DNA of 64,000 bases from NCBI GenBank assembly GCA_963825405.1, contig CAWGTB010000004.1:62001-126000 (forward strand), in the 5' to 3' direction. Origin of the DNA: JACPNO01 sp963825405 (lineage in GTDB: Bacteria; Acidobacteriota; Terriglobia; Bryobacterales; Bryobacteraceae). The position numbers were made by a program, and so were the translations under genes. Within the stretch, counting starts at the first letter, position 1. Every line of letters begins with the position of its first letter. The notes beneath the pieces were generated by a model, which was not told the origin of the DNA, did no database searches, and saw only the letters and a program-made list of their open reading frames with translations. Shown here one piece after another: positions 1-10,042 of the stretch.

Positions 1-2
1 AA

Positions 3-200
3 ATCTGCCACCAGGTGGCGCACGATATTCGCAACCAATACATCATCGCCTACACGCCCACCAACACAGCGATGGATGGAACGTTCCGCCAGGTGCGCGT
101 AGCGGCAAACGGCCCCGGCCGGCCCGTGGTGCGCACGCGAACTGGATACTATGCGACACCGGACAAGTCGGTTCCCAAGACCAGTACCGGCGGACTCTAA
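3..200 (+). CDS. C-terminal end of a VWFA-related acidobacterial secreted protein (5' truncated by the window edge)
   Basis: The frame is open from the left edge and ends at the stop at 198-200, giving about 65 residues. The segment around NQYIIAYTPTN, followed by a basic strand and a closing GYYATP motif, is the typical end of the VWFA-related domain that is expanded in Acidobacteriota. There it closes the von Willebrand A-like fold of secreted proteins of unknown role. The catalytic or metal-binding part (MIDAS) would lie upstream and cannot be seen. A small gene starts directly after the stop. Family assignment is from recognition of the C-terminal motif only. Confidence 0.7.
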   Translation: MCHQVAHDIRNQYIIAYTPTNTAMDGTFRQVRVAANGPGRPVVRTRTGYYATPDKSVPKTSTGGL

Positions 201-449
201 ATGCTAAGTGTGGCGTGGCGCATGGCGCGCGGCTACCGCCTGACTCCGTGGCGCAGCCCCTATCTACGCTGGCGAATCGAGACGTACTGGGGGATTCACG
301 CCGACCGCGTTGGCTTCACGGAATTTTGGCAATTCGTGTGGCGGCATCGCGCGGAACTTGCACGCTATCTACGCTGGGCGGCCGAGCAGGAGCGCGCGTC
401 TCACGCCGGCGGTTCACTTCTTGTCGCGCCCGGTGAAGACAAAATATAG
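201..449 (+). CDS. Small conserved-looking hypothetical protein (82 aa)
   Basis: The ATG follows immediately after the TAA of the preceding gene (taa-atg), which suggests translational coupling. The product is rich in Trp, Arg and Tyr (motifs RGYRLTPWRSPYLRWRIET and FWQFVWRHRAELARYLRWA), is basic and has no signal peptide. I believe similar small proteins occur in Solibacter-type genomes, but no function is known to me. Its last 36 bases overlap the 3' end of the convergent cusA gene. It could be spurious; the amino-acid composition and the tight junction favour a real gene. Confidence 0.5.
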   Translation: MLSVAWRMARGYRLTPWRSPYLRWRIETYWGIHADRVGFTEFWQFVWRHRAELARYLRWAAEQERASHAGGSLLVAPGEDKI

Positions 450-3400
450 CGTCGGCAGCGACATCAGGCTCAGCAGCAGCGTCGAGATCAGTCCGCCCAC
501 CACCACCGTGGCCAGCGGCCGCTGTACATCCGATCCGATACCGGTTGCGCGCGCGGCCGGCACCATGCCCAGCAGCGCCACCACGATCATCATCAGCACC
601 GGACGCATTTGCGCCATCGATCCCTGAATGACGGCATCTTCGACCGAAACACCGGGTTCCTCCCGCCGCCGGTTGATTTCCGAAACGATGAGCACGCCGC
701 TCATCACCGCCACGCCGAACAGGGAAATAAAGCCCACCGCCGCCGAAACGCTCAAATGAATATCGCGCACGTAGAGTGCGACAATGCCGCCGACGAGCGA
801 GAACGGAACGTTCAGCAGCACCAGGCCCGCGTGTACGGTCGAGCCGAAAGCGAAGAACAGCAATCCGAAGATAATGGCGATCGTGATGGGCAGGATCACG
901 CTGAGGCGTTTGCGCGCGCGATCCAGATTCTCAAATTGTCCGCCCCATTCCACGCGGTATCCGTTGGGCAATTTGATGCCGGCCTCAAATCTTTTCTGCG
1001 CGTCGGCCACGAAGCTTCCTTGGTCGCGTCCGCGAATATTGGTGCGCACGGAAATCTGGCGGCGGTTTTCGCGGCGGGCGATGATGGTGGCGCCGTTGGC
1101 GATACGAATGTCGGCAAGCTGCGCGAGCGGCACACGGCCGCCGGTGGGTGTGGACACCAGAATTTTGCCGATGGCGGTGGCATCGACGCGGGCCTCGGGT
1201 TGAAAACGGACGGTGATTGGAAAACGCCGCTCTCCCTGAAACAAAGTGCTGACCTGTCGCCCGCCAATGGCAAGCTCGATCATGTCCTGCACGTCTTTCA
1301 CGCGGACGCCATAGCGGGCGACCTGGGCGCGATCGATGGTGATGCGGACCTGCGCCTGCTGGCTCTCCTGCTCGACAGCGGTGTCGGCCGCGCCCGGCAC
1401 GGTGCGGACCATTTCCAAGGTTTGATCGGCGAGGCGGCGCAGCTCGGCGAGATCGGGGCCGCTGAGAATTACCGCGAGATCGGCCGGTGAGCCGGTGACG
1501 GCCTCGGTGACGTTGTCGATGATCGGCTGGGTGAAGCTGAACGCCGCGCCAGGAATTTCATTGCGCAGCGCGACCGCGAATTTCTCGACCAGCTCCGGCT
1601 TTGCGCAGTCCGGATTTCCAGCTCTCGTACGGTTCAAGCGCGACGAAGAACTCGTTGCGATTGGGGCCATATGGATCGGTGCCGGAATCGTTGCGTCCGG
1701 TTTGCGAGCTCACCATCTTCACTTCCGGGAAGCGTTTTAGCACCGCGCGAACCTTGCCGGCCATCTCGGTCGATTTCTCCAGCGAAATTCCCGCCGGAAA
1801 ATTGGCGCGCACCCAGACCGTGCCTTCATCCAACTGCGGCAGGAACTCGGTGCCCAAAAATCCGCCGAGAAAAAACGCCGATGCGACCACCACGATTGGG
1901 ATAAGAATCGTCACGCGTGCATGCTCGAGTGAAAAGCGCAGCATCTTTTCGTAGCGGTGCGCGAGCCAGACGAGTACCGGGTTGTCGCGCAGCTTCACTC
2001 CGCTCGCGAAAGAGATACGTCGCCAGCACCGGGATCAGCGTCAGCGTCAGCAGCATCGAGCCCAGCAGCGCGTAGCAAACCGTGAACGCCATGGGCATGA
2101 ACAGGCGGCGCTCCACGCGCTCCAGCGTGAACAGCGGAATGTAGGCCGAGATGATAATCAGCAGCGAAAAGAAAATCGGCGATTCCACTTCGAGCGCTGC
2201 TTCGCGAATGCCATCGATGACCGTGTATCCGGGCCGCGGTTTGGGTTTGGCGAGCGTTTCCACCACGTGCTCCACCATCACCAGCGTGCCGTCCACGATG
2301 ATGCCGAAGTCGATCGCTCCCAGGCTGAGCAGATTAGCCGGGATGCCGCTGAAATGCATGCATGCGAACGCGAACAGCAGCGAAAGCGGAATCGTAACGG
2401 CGGTGAGCAGCGCCGCGCGCACGCTTCCCAGAAACAACAGCAGCACCGTTACGACGATCACCAGGCCTTCGGTGAGCGTGCCCGAAACCGTGTGCAGGGT
2501 GTTGGCCACCAGATCGGTGCGATCGTAAATCGGGACCAGTTTCACGCCCTGCGGCAATATCCCGCCGTTGAGTTCATCGGTGGCTTCGTGGATCAGGCGC
2601 AGCACTTCGCTAGGATTCTCGCCGCGCCGCATGAGGACGATGCCCTCGACGCCGCCGCTTTTATCGCCCGATCCGAAAATGCCGGTCTGGGGCGCCGCGC
2701 CAATCTGCACTTTGCCGACGTCGCGCACATAAATGGCCACGCCGTTGGCCTGGCCGACCACGCTCGATTCGATATCGGCGACGCTTCGAATCAAGCCCAC
2801 GCCGCGAACCACCATGGACTGCTGCTTGTTGTCGATCATGGCGCCGCCGGCGTTCTGGTTGCTCGCATTCACGGCGTCGGCGATCTGGCTGATCGAAAGT
2901 TTATACTTCTCAAGCGCCAGTGGATCGATCTCGATCTGGTACTGCTTCACCATTCCACCGAACGGCGTCACATCTGCCACGCCGTCCACTTGCAGGAACC
3001 GGGGAGCGACTACCCAATCCTGCAATTCGCGCAACTGCATAGGATCGCCGCCTTCCAACTGGTAGCGATATAACTCGCCGATGGGCGTGGCCAGCGGCCC
3101 GAGCGACGGCGTCACTCCATCCGGCAGATCCGCGTCACGGAGACGCTCGAGCGCAACCTGGCGGGCGAAATAGTCGTTGGTGCCGTAGGCGAAGGTCAGC
3201 TCGACGACCGAAAGTCCGAAGATAGTCCGCGAGCGACGGGCGATGACGTTGGGCGTGCTGTTCAGTGCGCGCTCAATCGGTATGGTGACCTGCTGCTCCA
3301 CTTCCTCGGCGGCGCGTCCGGGATACAGCGTGATGACGACCACCTGGGTGTCGGAGATATCCGGGTAGGCTTCGATCTGGAGCTGCTGAAAACTCCACAC

Positions 3401-3482
3401 TGCCCAGACCCACCAGGACCAAGCCCATCGTGATGGCCAGAAATCTTTGTTGCAGAGCGAAGCGAAGTAGTTTTGCGATCAA
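414..3482 (-). CDS. cusA: CusA/CzcA-family heavy-metal RND efflux pump, inner-membrane subunit (three frameshifts)
   Basis: Proton-driven exporter of metal cations across the envelope, working with the CusB- and CusC-like products encoded just upstream. The TTG start at 3482 overlaps the stop of the DUF190 gene (TTGA). Reading through needs corrections near 3397, 2005 and 1625. The corrected protein is about 1020 residues, as expected for the family. Visible features are the N-terminal helix, the AYPDISDTQV strand, the pore-region TIPIERALNSTPNV segment, the SLGAIDFGIIVDGTLVMVE helix pair of the proton relay, and C-terminal helices with ISLFGVAVMSGVLI. Cu/Ag versus Co/Zn/Cd specificity cannot be decided. 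Conserved sequence continues across every break, so sequencing errors are more likely than decay. Confidence 0.85.
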
Positions 3483-3889
3483 TTGGGCGCTTCCGGTTCA
3501 GGGATTAGTTCTGCGTCCAGCAGGATCACCAGTCCTTCGCGGACCATGCCGCGAATTTCTGGGATCACCTGGCGCAGTTTTTTCTCGTTGTCGACCACGC
3601 TGATTACTATGGGCCGGTCATCGGACACGCCAAACAGGCGTTTGTGGTGGACTTTTTTATGGCTGCCGAAGCCCATCAGGCCCGCGCTGGCGGTGGCGCC
3701 TGCCACTTCGAGCTGGCGCAGGCGGCGGATGATGGCTTCGTACAGGGGAGTTTGTCCCCAGGTGTCTGTTTCGTCGACGTAAATCACAAGGAGCTTGACC
3801 GGCGGCGTCATCGAGAATCCCGTTCCGGAATCGTACGGCCTGCCGTACTGTAATACAAGCTCCGAGGCGCTGGCAACGGTGCGCCTCAT
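3479..3889 (-). CDS. DUF190 (PII-like) protein inside the metal-efflux operon
   Basis: 136 residues of the DUF190 family, a ferredoxin-like, PII-resembling fold. Visible are the first strand KLLVIYVDETDTW, the QTPLYEAIIRRLRQLEVAGAT helix, the GLMGFGSHKKVHHKRLF basic loop, then PIVISVVDNEKKLRQVIPEI. The ATG overlaps the cusB stop (ATGA) and its own stop overlaps the cusA start, so it is translated as part of the operon. PII-like proteins usually sense small ligands and regulate a transporter, so a role in controlling the pump is a reasonable inference, not shown by the sequence. The first ~25 residues may be an over-extension if translation begins at the internal Met before TPPVKLL. Confidence 0.85.
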   Translation of the reverse strand: MRRTVASASELVLQYGRPYDSGTGFSMTPPVKLLVIYVDETDTWGQTPLYEAIIRRLRQLEVAGATASAGLMGFGSHKKVHHKRLFGVSDDRPIVISVVDNEKKLRQVIPEIRGMVREGLVILLDAELIPEPEAPN

Positions 3890-5056
3890 TGGGTTCGCAG
3901 CAGCATCGCGCCGTCCACCACGACGCGGTCCCCGGCTTTGACGCCGCTGGTTACGGCTATGCTTTCGCCGCTGCGCTGGTCCAGGGTAACTTCGGTTTGG
4001 CGGAACCGCCCGGGCGCCAGTTCGACAAACACCGAACTGTGCCCCTCGCCCTGCACAATGGCGGCGACCGGCACCACAGGCATGTTGCGGATGCCTTCGG
4101 TGTGGCGAATGCTGCCGAACATTTCGGGGCGAAAACGTCCCTGCGGATTTTCCATCTCCGCGCGTACCTTAATCGTGCGGGTTTCCGGGATCGACGGTAT
4201 CGGCAATGCGCGTGACGCGCCCGTGGAATGTTTCGCCGGGAAACGCGGCCAGAGTAATTTCGACGCGCTCGCCCACGCGGATGAAACGGATGGCGGTTTC
4301 GGGAACATCGGAAGCCACCCAAACGCTGGTTAGATCCGCGATGGTGATCAGCGGGGCGCTGGTATCGTTGCGGTATTCGCCCTGAGCCACCAGGATCTCC
4401 AGGACCTTTCCGGACATTGGCGCCGCAACGGTGATCTTCTGGCCGAACTCGCCTGGCTTCAGGCCCAGCATCGTGAGACGGCGCTCGGTCTGCTCGCGCG
4501 TCGCCTGGGCCTGATCGAGCGAGGCCTTGGCTTGGACTACAGCAGCCTCACCCGCAAGCACGTCTTTCTTGGCGGCTGCGTTGTGCGCGAACAAATCGCT
4601 CGAGCGTTCTAAATCCGCCTGCGCCTTGCCGAGCGCGGACTTGAATTGAACGATTGTGGCCAGCGCTTGCAGATACGCGGAGTGGGCGGCATCGGCATCG
4701 GGGCTTTCGAGCATCAACACGGGCTGCCCGCGCTCGACGGCGTCTCCCAGTTTCACCAGCACGCTGACTATACGGCCTGCCACCGGCAGCACGACGCGCG
4801 AAACTTTGTTCGGATTTACTTCGATCTTGCCGGGCGAGACGACTTCGCCCACCGGAACTTCGCCCTGCTTCACAGTGTCGACGTGAATCTGCTGCAGCTT
4901 GGGCGAATCGGCCGGCAGCACAATGGTGCCATCCGCCTCGCGGGTGAGGCCGTTCGGCGTGACGTTGGTGTTGGCCGAGGCATGTTCCTCTTTCGCACCA
5001 CAGCCGGTCATGGCCAGCACCGCAAGAAATAATGCAGCTACGAAAATGGGTTTCAC
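3886..5056 (-). CDS. cusB: CusB-like periplasmic adaptor lipoprotein of the RND pump (one frameshift)
   Basis: Membrane-fusion protein linking the CusA pump to the outer-membrane channel. The GTG start at 5056 overlaps the cusC stop. The N-terminus is a lipoprotein signal with lipobox MTGC, followed by the barrel-sandwich half-motifs (VLPVAGRIVSVLVKLGD and APMSGKVLEILVAQGE) around a coiled-coil hairpin of about 100 residues. Near 4185 the frame breaks inside DTVDPETRTIKVRAE, where an extra G in the coding strand would explain it. Conserved sequence resumes in the next frame to the stop at 3886. The corrected length is about 390 residues, normal for the family. Confidence 0.85.
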
Positions 5057-6313
5057 GGATTCACGCCTTTGCCGGAGATCGAATCGATCAGGTACAGGCT
5101 GCGCGCAAAGTCCGCGCGAGCCTCGTTGTAACTCTGCGTCGCGTCGTTAAACGCGCGCTGGGCATCCAGAAGGTCGACGAAGGTCGCCTCTCCCCGCCGG
5201 TAGGAATACTCGATGGTCTGCCGCACTTCCCGCGCCTGGGTCAGCATATTGCGCTCAACGTTCTCCAGCAGTTCACGGGACACGGTGTACTGCTGATAAG
5301 CGTTCTCGACTTCCGCATGAATATCGTGTTCGAGAGCGCGGATACGGGCTTCGATCTGCTGTTGCTCGCGCCGGGCGCGTTCGATTTCTCCCTGATTCTT
5401 GTTGAAAATAGGCAGCGGCGCGCTGAAGAAAAATCCAATGGCGTTGCCCTTGGCGTTGTCGAACTGCCAGTGGTATTGGGAGCTTAGCGTGAAGTCGACC
5501 TTACCCTGCGCCATCTGTAAGCGAATGTCGGCGGTGGATCGCGCCTGATCGGCTTTGAGGGCTCTGCAGATCGGGGCGCAGCTCGACGGCTGCGCGGCGA
5601 AATTCCTCGATCTTCACCGGCTCGGAATCGCGCCGCAGATCGCCCACGGCGTCGAAATCGAGCGAGAACAACGTCCGTCCCATCAAGGTCTGCAGACGAG
5701 TGCGCGATTGCGCCAGCCGCGATTGCGCCTGCCGCACGGAATTTTGGAACTGCAGAGCCGCAACCTGAGAGCGCAGCAATTCGACTTGCGCCAGATCGCC
5801 CGCCCGAACGCGATTGGTGTTCACTTCCACGATCGAGTTGAACGACTTCAGATTCTCCCGCGCCAGTGCCAGATTCTCTTTGGCCGATAGCACTTCGACG
5901 AAGGCGCTTTGCACATCCAGGATCAGCGTGCGCGTAGTATTCAGAAGCTGAAGCTGGGCCACCGCGCGCGAATTCTCGGCGACTTCCATGCGGCGTTCCC
6001 GCTTGCCGCCGCGCTCCAGAATGAAATCCGTGCGGGCGCTCAGCTCGGTGGGGCCGGCTTGATTATCGCGGGTGAATTTCCCCAGGAAATCGATATAGTC
6101 GCTGTCCACCGTGAGAACAGGGTTGGGGCGCAGCCGCGCAGTGATCATGCGCGCCTCTGCAATGCTGACGTTGTAGCGCTCCGCGAGCAGGCCAAGATTT
6201 TTGTCGATCGCCTCGCGCACTGCTTGCGCCAGAGTCACCTGCACACCGGCGCTGGGCGTGTCCTGGGCGGCAAGCATACCGATGCCAATACCCAATACCA
6301 ATAAAGCTCGCAC
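5053..6313 (-). CDS. cusC: CusC/TolC-like outer-membrane efflux protein (one frameshift)
   Basis: Outer-membrane channel of the metal-efflux system, OEP family, about 420 residues after correction. The start is chosen at GTG 6313 because a GGAGG lies 8 bases upstream; the more upstream GTG at 6328 overlaps that ribosome site. A signal peptide (VRALLVLGIGIGMLAAQ) is followed by the two OEP repeats, each with long helices (LAQAVREAIDKNLGLLAERYN in the first, the heptad-rich EIERARREQQQIEARIRALE in the second). The frame breaks near 5563 (RPDLQ/LKADQARSTADIRL). The start of cusB overlaps its stop. Confidence 0.82.
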
Positions 6314-6386
6314 CTTAAAATCCTCCACGGGAGGCGTGTTCTTCGCGCCACCCTGCGTTTTGATTACCGGGGTTTATGAATGCGAA

Positions 6387-6731
6387 TCAGGCCGCAACAA
6401 CGGGGGGGCCGCGAACTGAACACTTGGGGGCATCAACGGAAACCAGCGCCGGCTCGACAGGGGCGATAGCGCCGGCACGCCCGATTTCGGGCATGGCCGT
6501 CGGCAAAACCGGGAAATCCATGTGCTCAAACTGGGTCCAGAAAAAGAGGCTGGCATCGTCAGGTGTACCGGACTGCCGGCCCTGGAATTCAATGGGACCG
6601 GTGGAGCCCTGATGCTGAACCGCTGCTGAGACCAGGACCAGGTCATCAGTCGTCGAGACCACCGGCACAAGTAGTCCGCAGCAAACGAGAATAAGGACGA
6701 AATTGCGCAGCGTGGACTTCACACGAATCAC
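6387..6731 (-). CDS. Small exported hypothetical protein upstream of cusC
   Basis: 114 residues with an N-terminal hydrophobic segment (FVLILVCCGLLVPVVS) that reads as a signal peptide or membrane anchor. The mature part is acidic and Pro-rich, with FFWTQFEHMDFPVLP as its most distinctive stretch; I recognise no domain. It lies between folP and cusC on the same strand, with gaps of 23 and about 70 bases, so it is likely co-transcribed. Small exported proteins often head cus-type operons and sometimes bind metal, but this one shows no Met/His cluster like CusF, so a metal role is only suggested by position. Confidence 0.5.
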   Translation of the reverse strand: MIRVKSTLRNFVLILVCCGLLVPVVSTTDDLVLVSAAVQHQGSTGPIEFQGRQSGTPDDASLFFWTQFEHMDFPVLPTAMPEIGRAGAIAPVEPALVSVDAPKCSVRGPPVVAA

Positions 6732-6754
6732 CCGATTATAACATCGGGCGAGCG

Positions 6755-7611
6755 TCAGGCAGGGTCGACGCGGGCATTGCGCAGTATTTCATCTGCCACT
6801 TCCACGACCGGGCGCATCTCGGCGACATCGTGCACGCGTACCAGATGGGCGCCGCCGAGAATCGAAGCAGTCACCGCCGCCGCCGTGGCATAGAGCGTGG
6901 CGTCCGGAGTGGCACGCGCCAGGAACGACTTGCGCGACACGCCCACCAGAAGCGGCAAATCCAGTTGGGCGAATTCGCCGAGCCGCGCCAGAATTTCCGA
7001 GTTCTGCTCCTTGCGCTTGCCGAACCCGATGCCCGGATCGATGACAATGCGGGCCGGTCAATCCCCGCCCCGCGCGCGCGATGAGCGGTGGCTTCCAGAT
7101 CGCGCACGATGGCACCGGCGGCATCGCGCAGCGTCGGCAGTTTGGCCCAGGTTTCCGGACGGCCGCGCATATGCGTGAGTACCAGGCCGGCATCGCTCGC
7201 GGCGACAGCGGCGAGAAGGGCGGGGTCGAAGGTGAGGCCGGTGGGGTCGTTGATGATCTCGGCGCCGTGGTGAATGGCCAGCTCGGCCACCTCGCCTTTG
7301 TACGTGTCGACCGATATCGGAATCGTCAATTGGTTGCGCAGGCGCTTGAGCACCGGAATCAGACGGCGCAATTCTTCGGCCGCCGAGATGCGGGTGGAAT
7401 CCGGACGCGTGGATTCCGCGCCGATGTCGATGATGTCGGCGCCCTGTTCCTCCATGTGCAGCGCATGCGCGAAGGCGCGATCCGGATCCAGGTACTTGCC
7501 GCCATCGGAGAAGGAATCGGGTGTGACGTTGAGTACGCCGACGATCAACGTGCGCTCGCCGAGCTGCAGCTCGCGGCCTTTGATTTTCCAGAAATACGGT
7601 TTACGCGTCAT
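6755..7611 (-). CDS. folP: Dihydropteroate synthase (one frameshift)
   Basis: Condenses 6-hydroxymethyl-7,8-dihydropterin diphosphate with p-aminobenzoate in folate synthesis. The ATG directly abuts the pheT stop. The N-terminal motif VGVLNVTPDSFSDGG and the following DIIDIGAESTRPDS are diagnostic, as are ISVDTYKGEVAELA and the C-terminal VGVSRKSFLAR. The frame breaks near 7050, in a GC-rich stretch between the GAGIDRP and GFGKR motifs, and the end is read in another frame to the stop at 6755. The corrected length is about 285 residues, normal for the enzyme. An essential gene is unlikely to be truly broken here unless a second copy exists. Confidence 0.9.
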
Positions 7612-9916
7612 TCAGACTCGGAGCTCGTAACCCAGCATACGCATATTGTCGATAATGCGGGTTCGAATGGCGCCCACTTCGTCAGATGAAAGCGTGCGAT
7701 CCGGCGCGGCGACGGTCAGTCGGAAAGACACGCTCTTGCTATTTTCAGGCAGTGGCGGCCCGCTGTACTGACGGACGAATTCGATCTGCTCCAGCAGTTC
7801 GCCGGCGAATCTCGTCAACTTATTTTGCAAATCGCCCACCAGTTCACGGCTGGCGGCGATTACAGAGAGATCGAACTGGCTCTCCGGGAAGCGGCGCAGC
7901 GGGGTGTATTTTTTCTGCGCCGGGCGCAGTTCGAGAATGCGATGCAGATCCAAATCCAGCAGCGCCGCGCGGCCGGTCAGCAAGGAAGGATGCAGCTCGG
8001 CTAGCCGTCCCACCCGCTCATTGCGCCAGAAGAGCTCCGCGGCGCGCGCGGGATGCTCGAAAGGCCGCGCGGCATCGGGACGCACTTCGAGGCCCGGCAG
8101 CAGGCACTCAGCAGCACGCTTGAGCTCGAACACGTCTGCCTCGTTGGGCTGCTTGCTATAGATGGCTGCCGCCAGATGCGGGACCTCGCGCGGCAGCCCG
8201 GACGGCTGTTTGTGAATTTCTTTGCCGATTTCGAACAGGCCGAAATGATCGAAGTGCCGGCTGTTGTCGGTGATGTTCTTGTATATGCCGGGGGCGAGCG
8301 AGAGCCGCATCAGCGTCTGATCGGACGCTATGGGATTGGCCACGCGCACGTGCGCATCGGGATCGAATCCGAACGCGCGCACTTGCTCTTCGCTCAGAAA
8401 AGAATAATTTGAAACTTCCGTGAACCCCTGTGCGGCAAACATGGCGCGCGCGGCGCGATGGAATACGCGCTCTTCATCGGGCGGCGGCGGCGTTGCCAGA
8501 ATCGCCGGCGGCACCGGCGTGATGGAATCGTAGCCCACCATGCGGCCGACCTCTTCGACTAAATCGTCTTTCATGGAAACATCTTTGGTGGCGCGCCAGG
8601 AGGGGACGGTGACGGAAAAAACGCGCGGCGCGGTTTCCGTAACGCCGAACGCCAGGCGCTCCAGAATGTCGCGCGCTTCGGCCGGCGTGACGTCGCGGCC
8701 CAGTTTACGGACCAGCCAATCCACTGCCAGCGTGATGGGCGTGGGCGGCGGAATATCCTTCTTCTGCTCGCACAAGCCCGCCCACCAGGCGCGCGCCCGG
8801 AGAAAGCTCTTGCAGCAATTCGACCGCGCGCGCCAGAGCGCGAACCGTGGTTGCCGGATCTTGCGATTTCTCGAATCGCATGGATGCATCGGTGCGCAGC
8901 TTAAGCATGCCCGACGTGCGGCGCACGCTGGCCGCTTGAAAATTGGCGCTCTCCAGAACGATGGACGTGGTGCTTTCCGTGATGGCGCTTTCCATGCCGC
9001 CGATCACGCCCGCGATAGCCACTGCCCCGCCCTCGTCGGCGATGACCAGATTGCCGGGCTGCAGCGTGTACTCTTCTTCGTTCAGCGCGACTACGCGTTC
9101 ACCGGCTTTCGCAGGGCGAATGAAAATCGTGCCGCCGCGAAGCTTGCGACGATCGAAGGCGTGCATGGGCTGCGCGAGCTCTGCCATCAGGAAATTGGTG
9201 AGGTCGACCAGATTGTTGATGGGGTTGAGGCCGATCGATGTCAGCCTATACTGCAGCCACGGAGGCGACGGCCGCACCGTGACATTCTCAAACACCAGCG
9301 CGCTATAGCGCGGGCAAAGATCCAAATTCTCAATTGCAACGCGAACGGCCGGCTCGCCGCGCGGAATGCGATCCAACTTCACGGGATCGAGCAGCCGCCG
9401 ATGCGTGATCGCAGCCACCTCGCGCGCCATGCCCAGGTGACCCCAAAGATCGGGCCGATGCGTGATGGATTTGTTGTCGATCTCGATGACGCTGTCAGGC
9501 GTGCATCCAGGCACCGGCGCGCCGACCGCACTGTCCAACTCGATCACGCCGGCAGAATCGCGATTGATTTCTAGTTCCGCGCCACTGGCCAGCATGCCAT
9601 CGCTTTCAATTCCGTTTATGGTCTTCTTCGCAAGCGGCACATACGCCGTAATCAGACCCGCGCGGCAGTTGGGCGCGCCGCAAACAACAGATTTGCGACC
9701 ATGGCGGCCAGTGTCGACTTGTGCAATCACGTTGTGGCTGTCGCGAATCGCCTCCACGGATTCCACGCGCGCCACACAAGCATCCACCAGAAACGCGCCG
9801 ACGTTTTCAATGCCCTCGCACTCGGCGGTTTTCATTGTGATGAGCGCTTCGAGCTTCGCCGGCGCAACGTCGAGGCCGTCCACATAATCGCGCAGCCAGT
9901 TGTAGGAAAACTTCAA
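7612..9916 (-). CDS. pheT: Phenylalanyl-tRNA synthetase beta subunit (one frameshift)
   Basis: Forms the alpha2-beta2 PheRS with PheS encoded just upstream. The TTG at 9916 is taken as start because the conserved N-terminal KFSYNWLRDYVDG follows it directly; the reading frame stays open a little further upstream. The EMAP-type tRNA-binding domain (residues ~40-150), the B3/B4 editing region with CPRYSALVFENV, the B5 domain (LAVDWLVRKLGRDV) and the C-terminal anticodon-binding FDX-ACB domain (PLRRFPESQFDLSVI) are all visible. The frame breaks near 8780 (ARLVGGL/CEQKKDI). It ends exactly where folP begins. Confidence 0.9.
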
Positions 9917-9944
9917 GCGGAAACTCCGAAGAAAGAACAAAAAC

Positions 9945-10025
9945 TTTCACGCAGAGACGCAGAGTTCACAGAGAACACCCTATTGATTTGGTTTTCTCTG
10001 CGTTCTCCGCGTCTCTGCGAGAAAT
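9945..10025 (-). repeat. Dispersed inverted repeat (copy 1) between pheS and pheT
   Basis: An imperfect inverted repeat. The left arm begins TTTCACGCAGAGACGCAGAG at 9945 and the right arm ends with CGTCTCTGCGAGAAA at 10025. The arms can fold into a long hairpin around an AT-rich centre. A second copy with the same arms lies at 18400-18469. Elements built on CGCAGAGACGCAGAG are, to my knowledge, scattered through the intergenic regions of many environmental bacteria. Here it sits between pheS and pheT, where it could attenuate or stabilise the transcript; no U tract is seen, so it is not a clear terminator. Confidence 0.75.
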
Positions 10026-10042
10026 GTTTTTCCGGCTTCATT

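Noticed and set aside
609..1490. Long plus-strand open frame opposite cusA (293 codons), and a similar one at 1982-3073
   Set aside because: Both are antisense to well-conserved RND pump sequence; their products are His/Arg/Gln-rich without domains, as expected for shadows of GC-rich genes.
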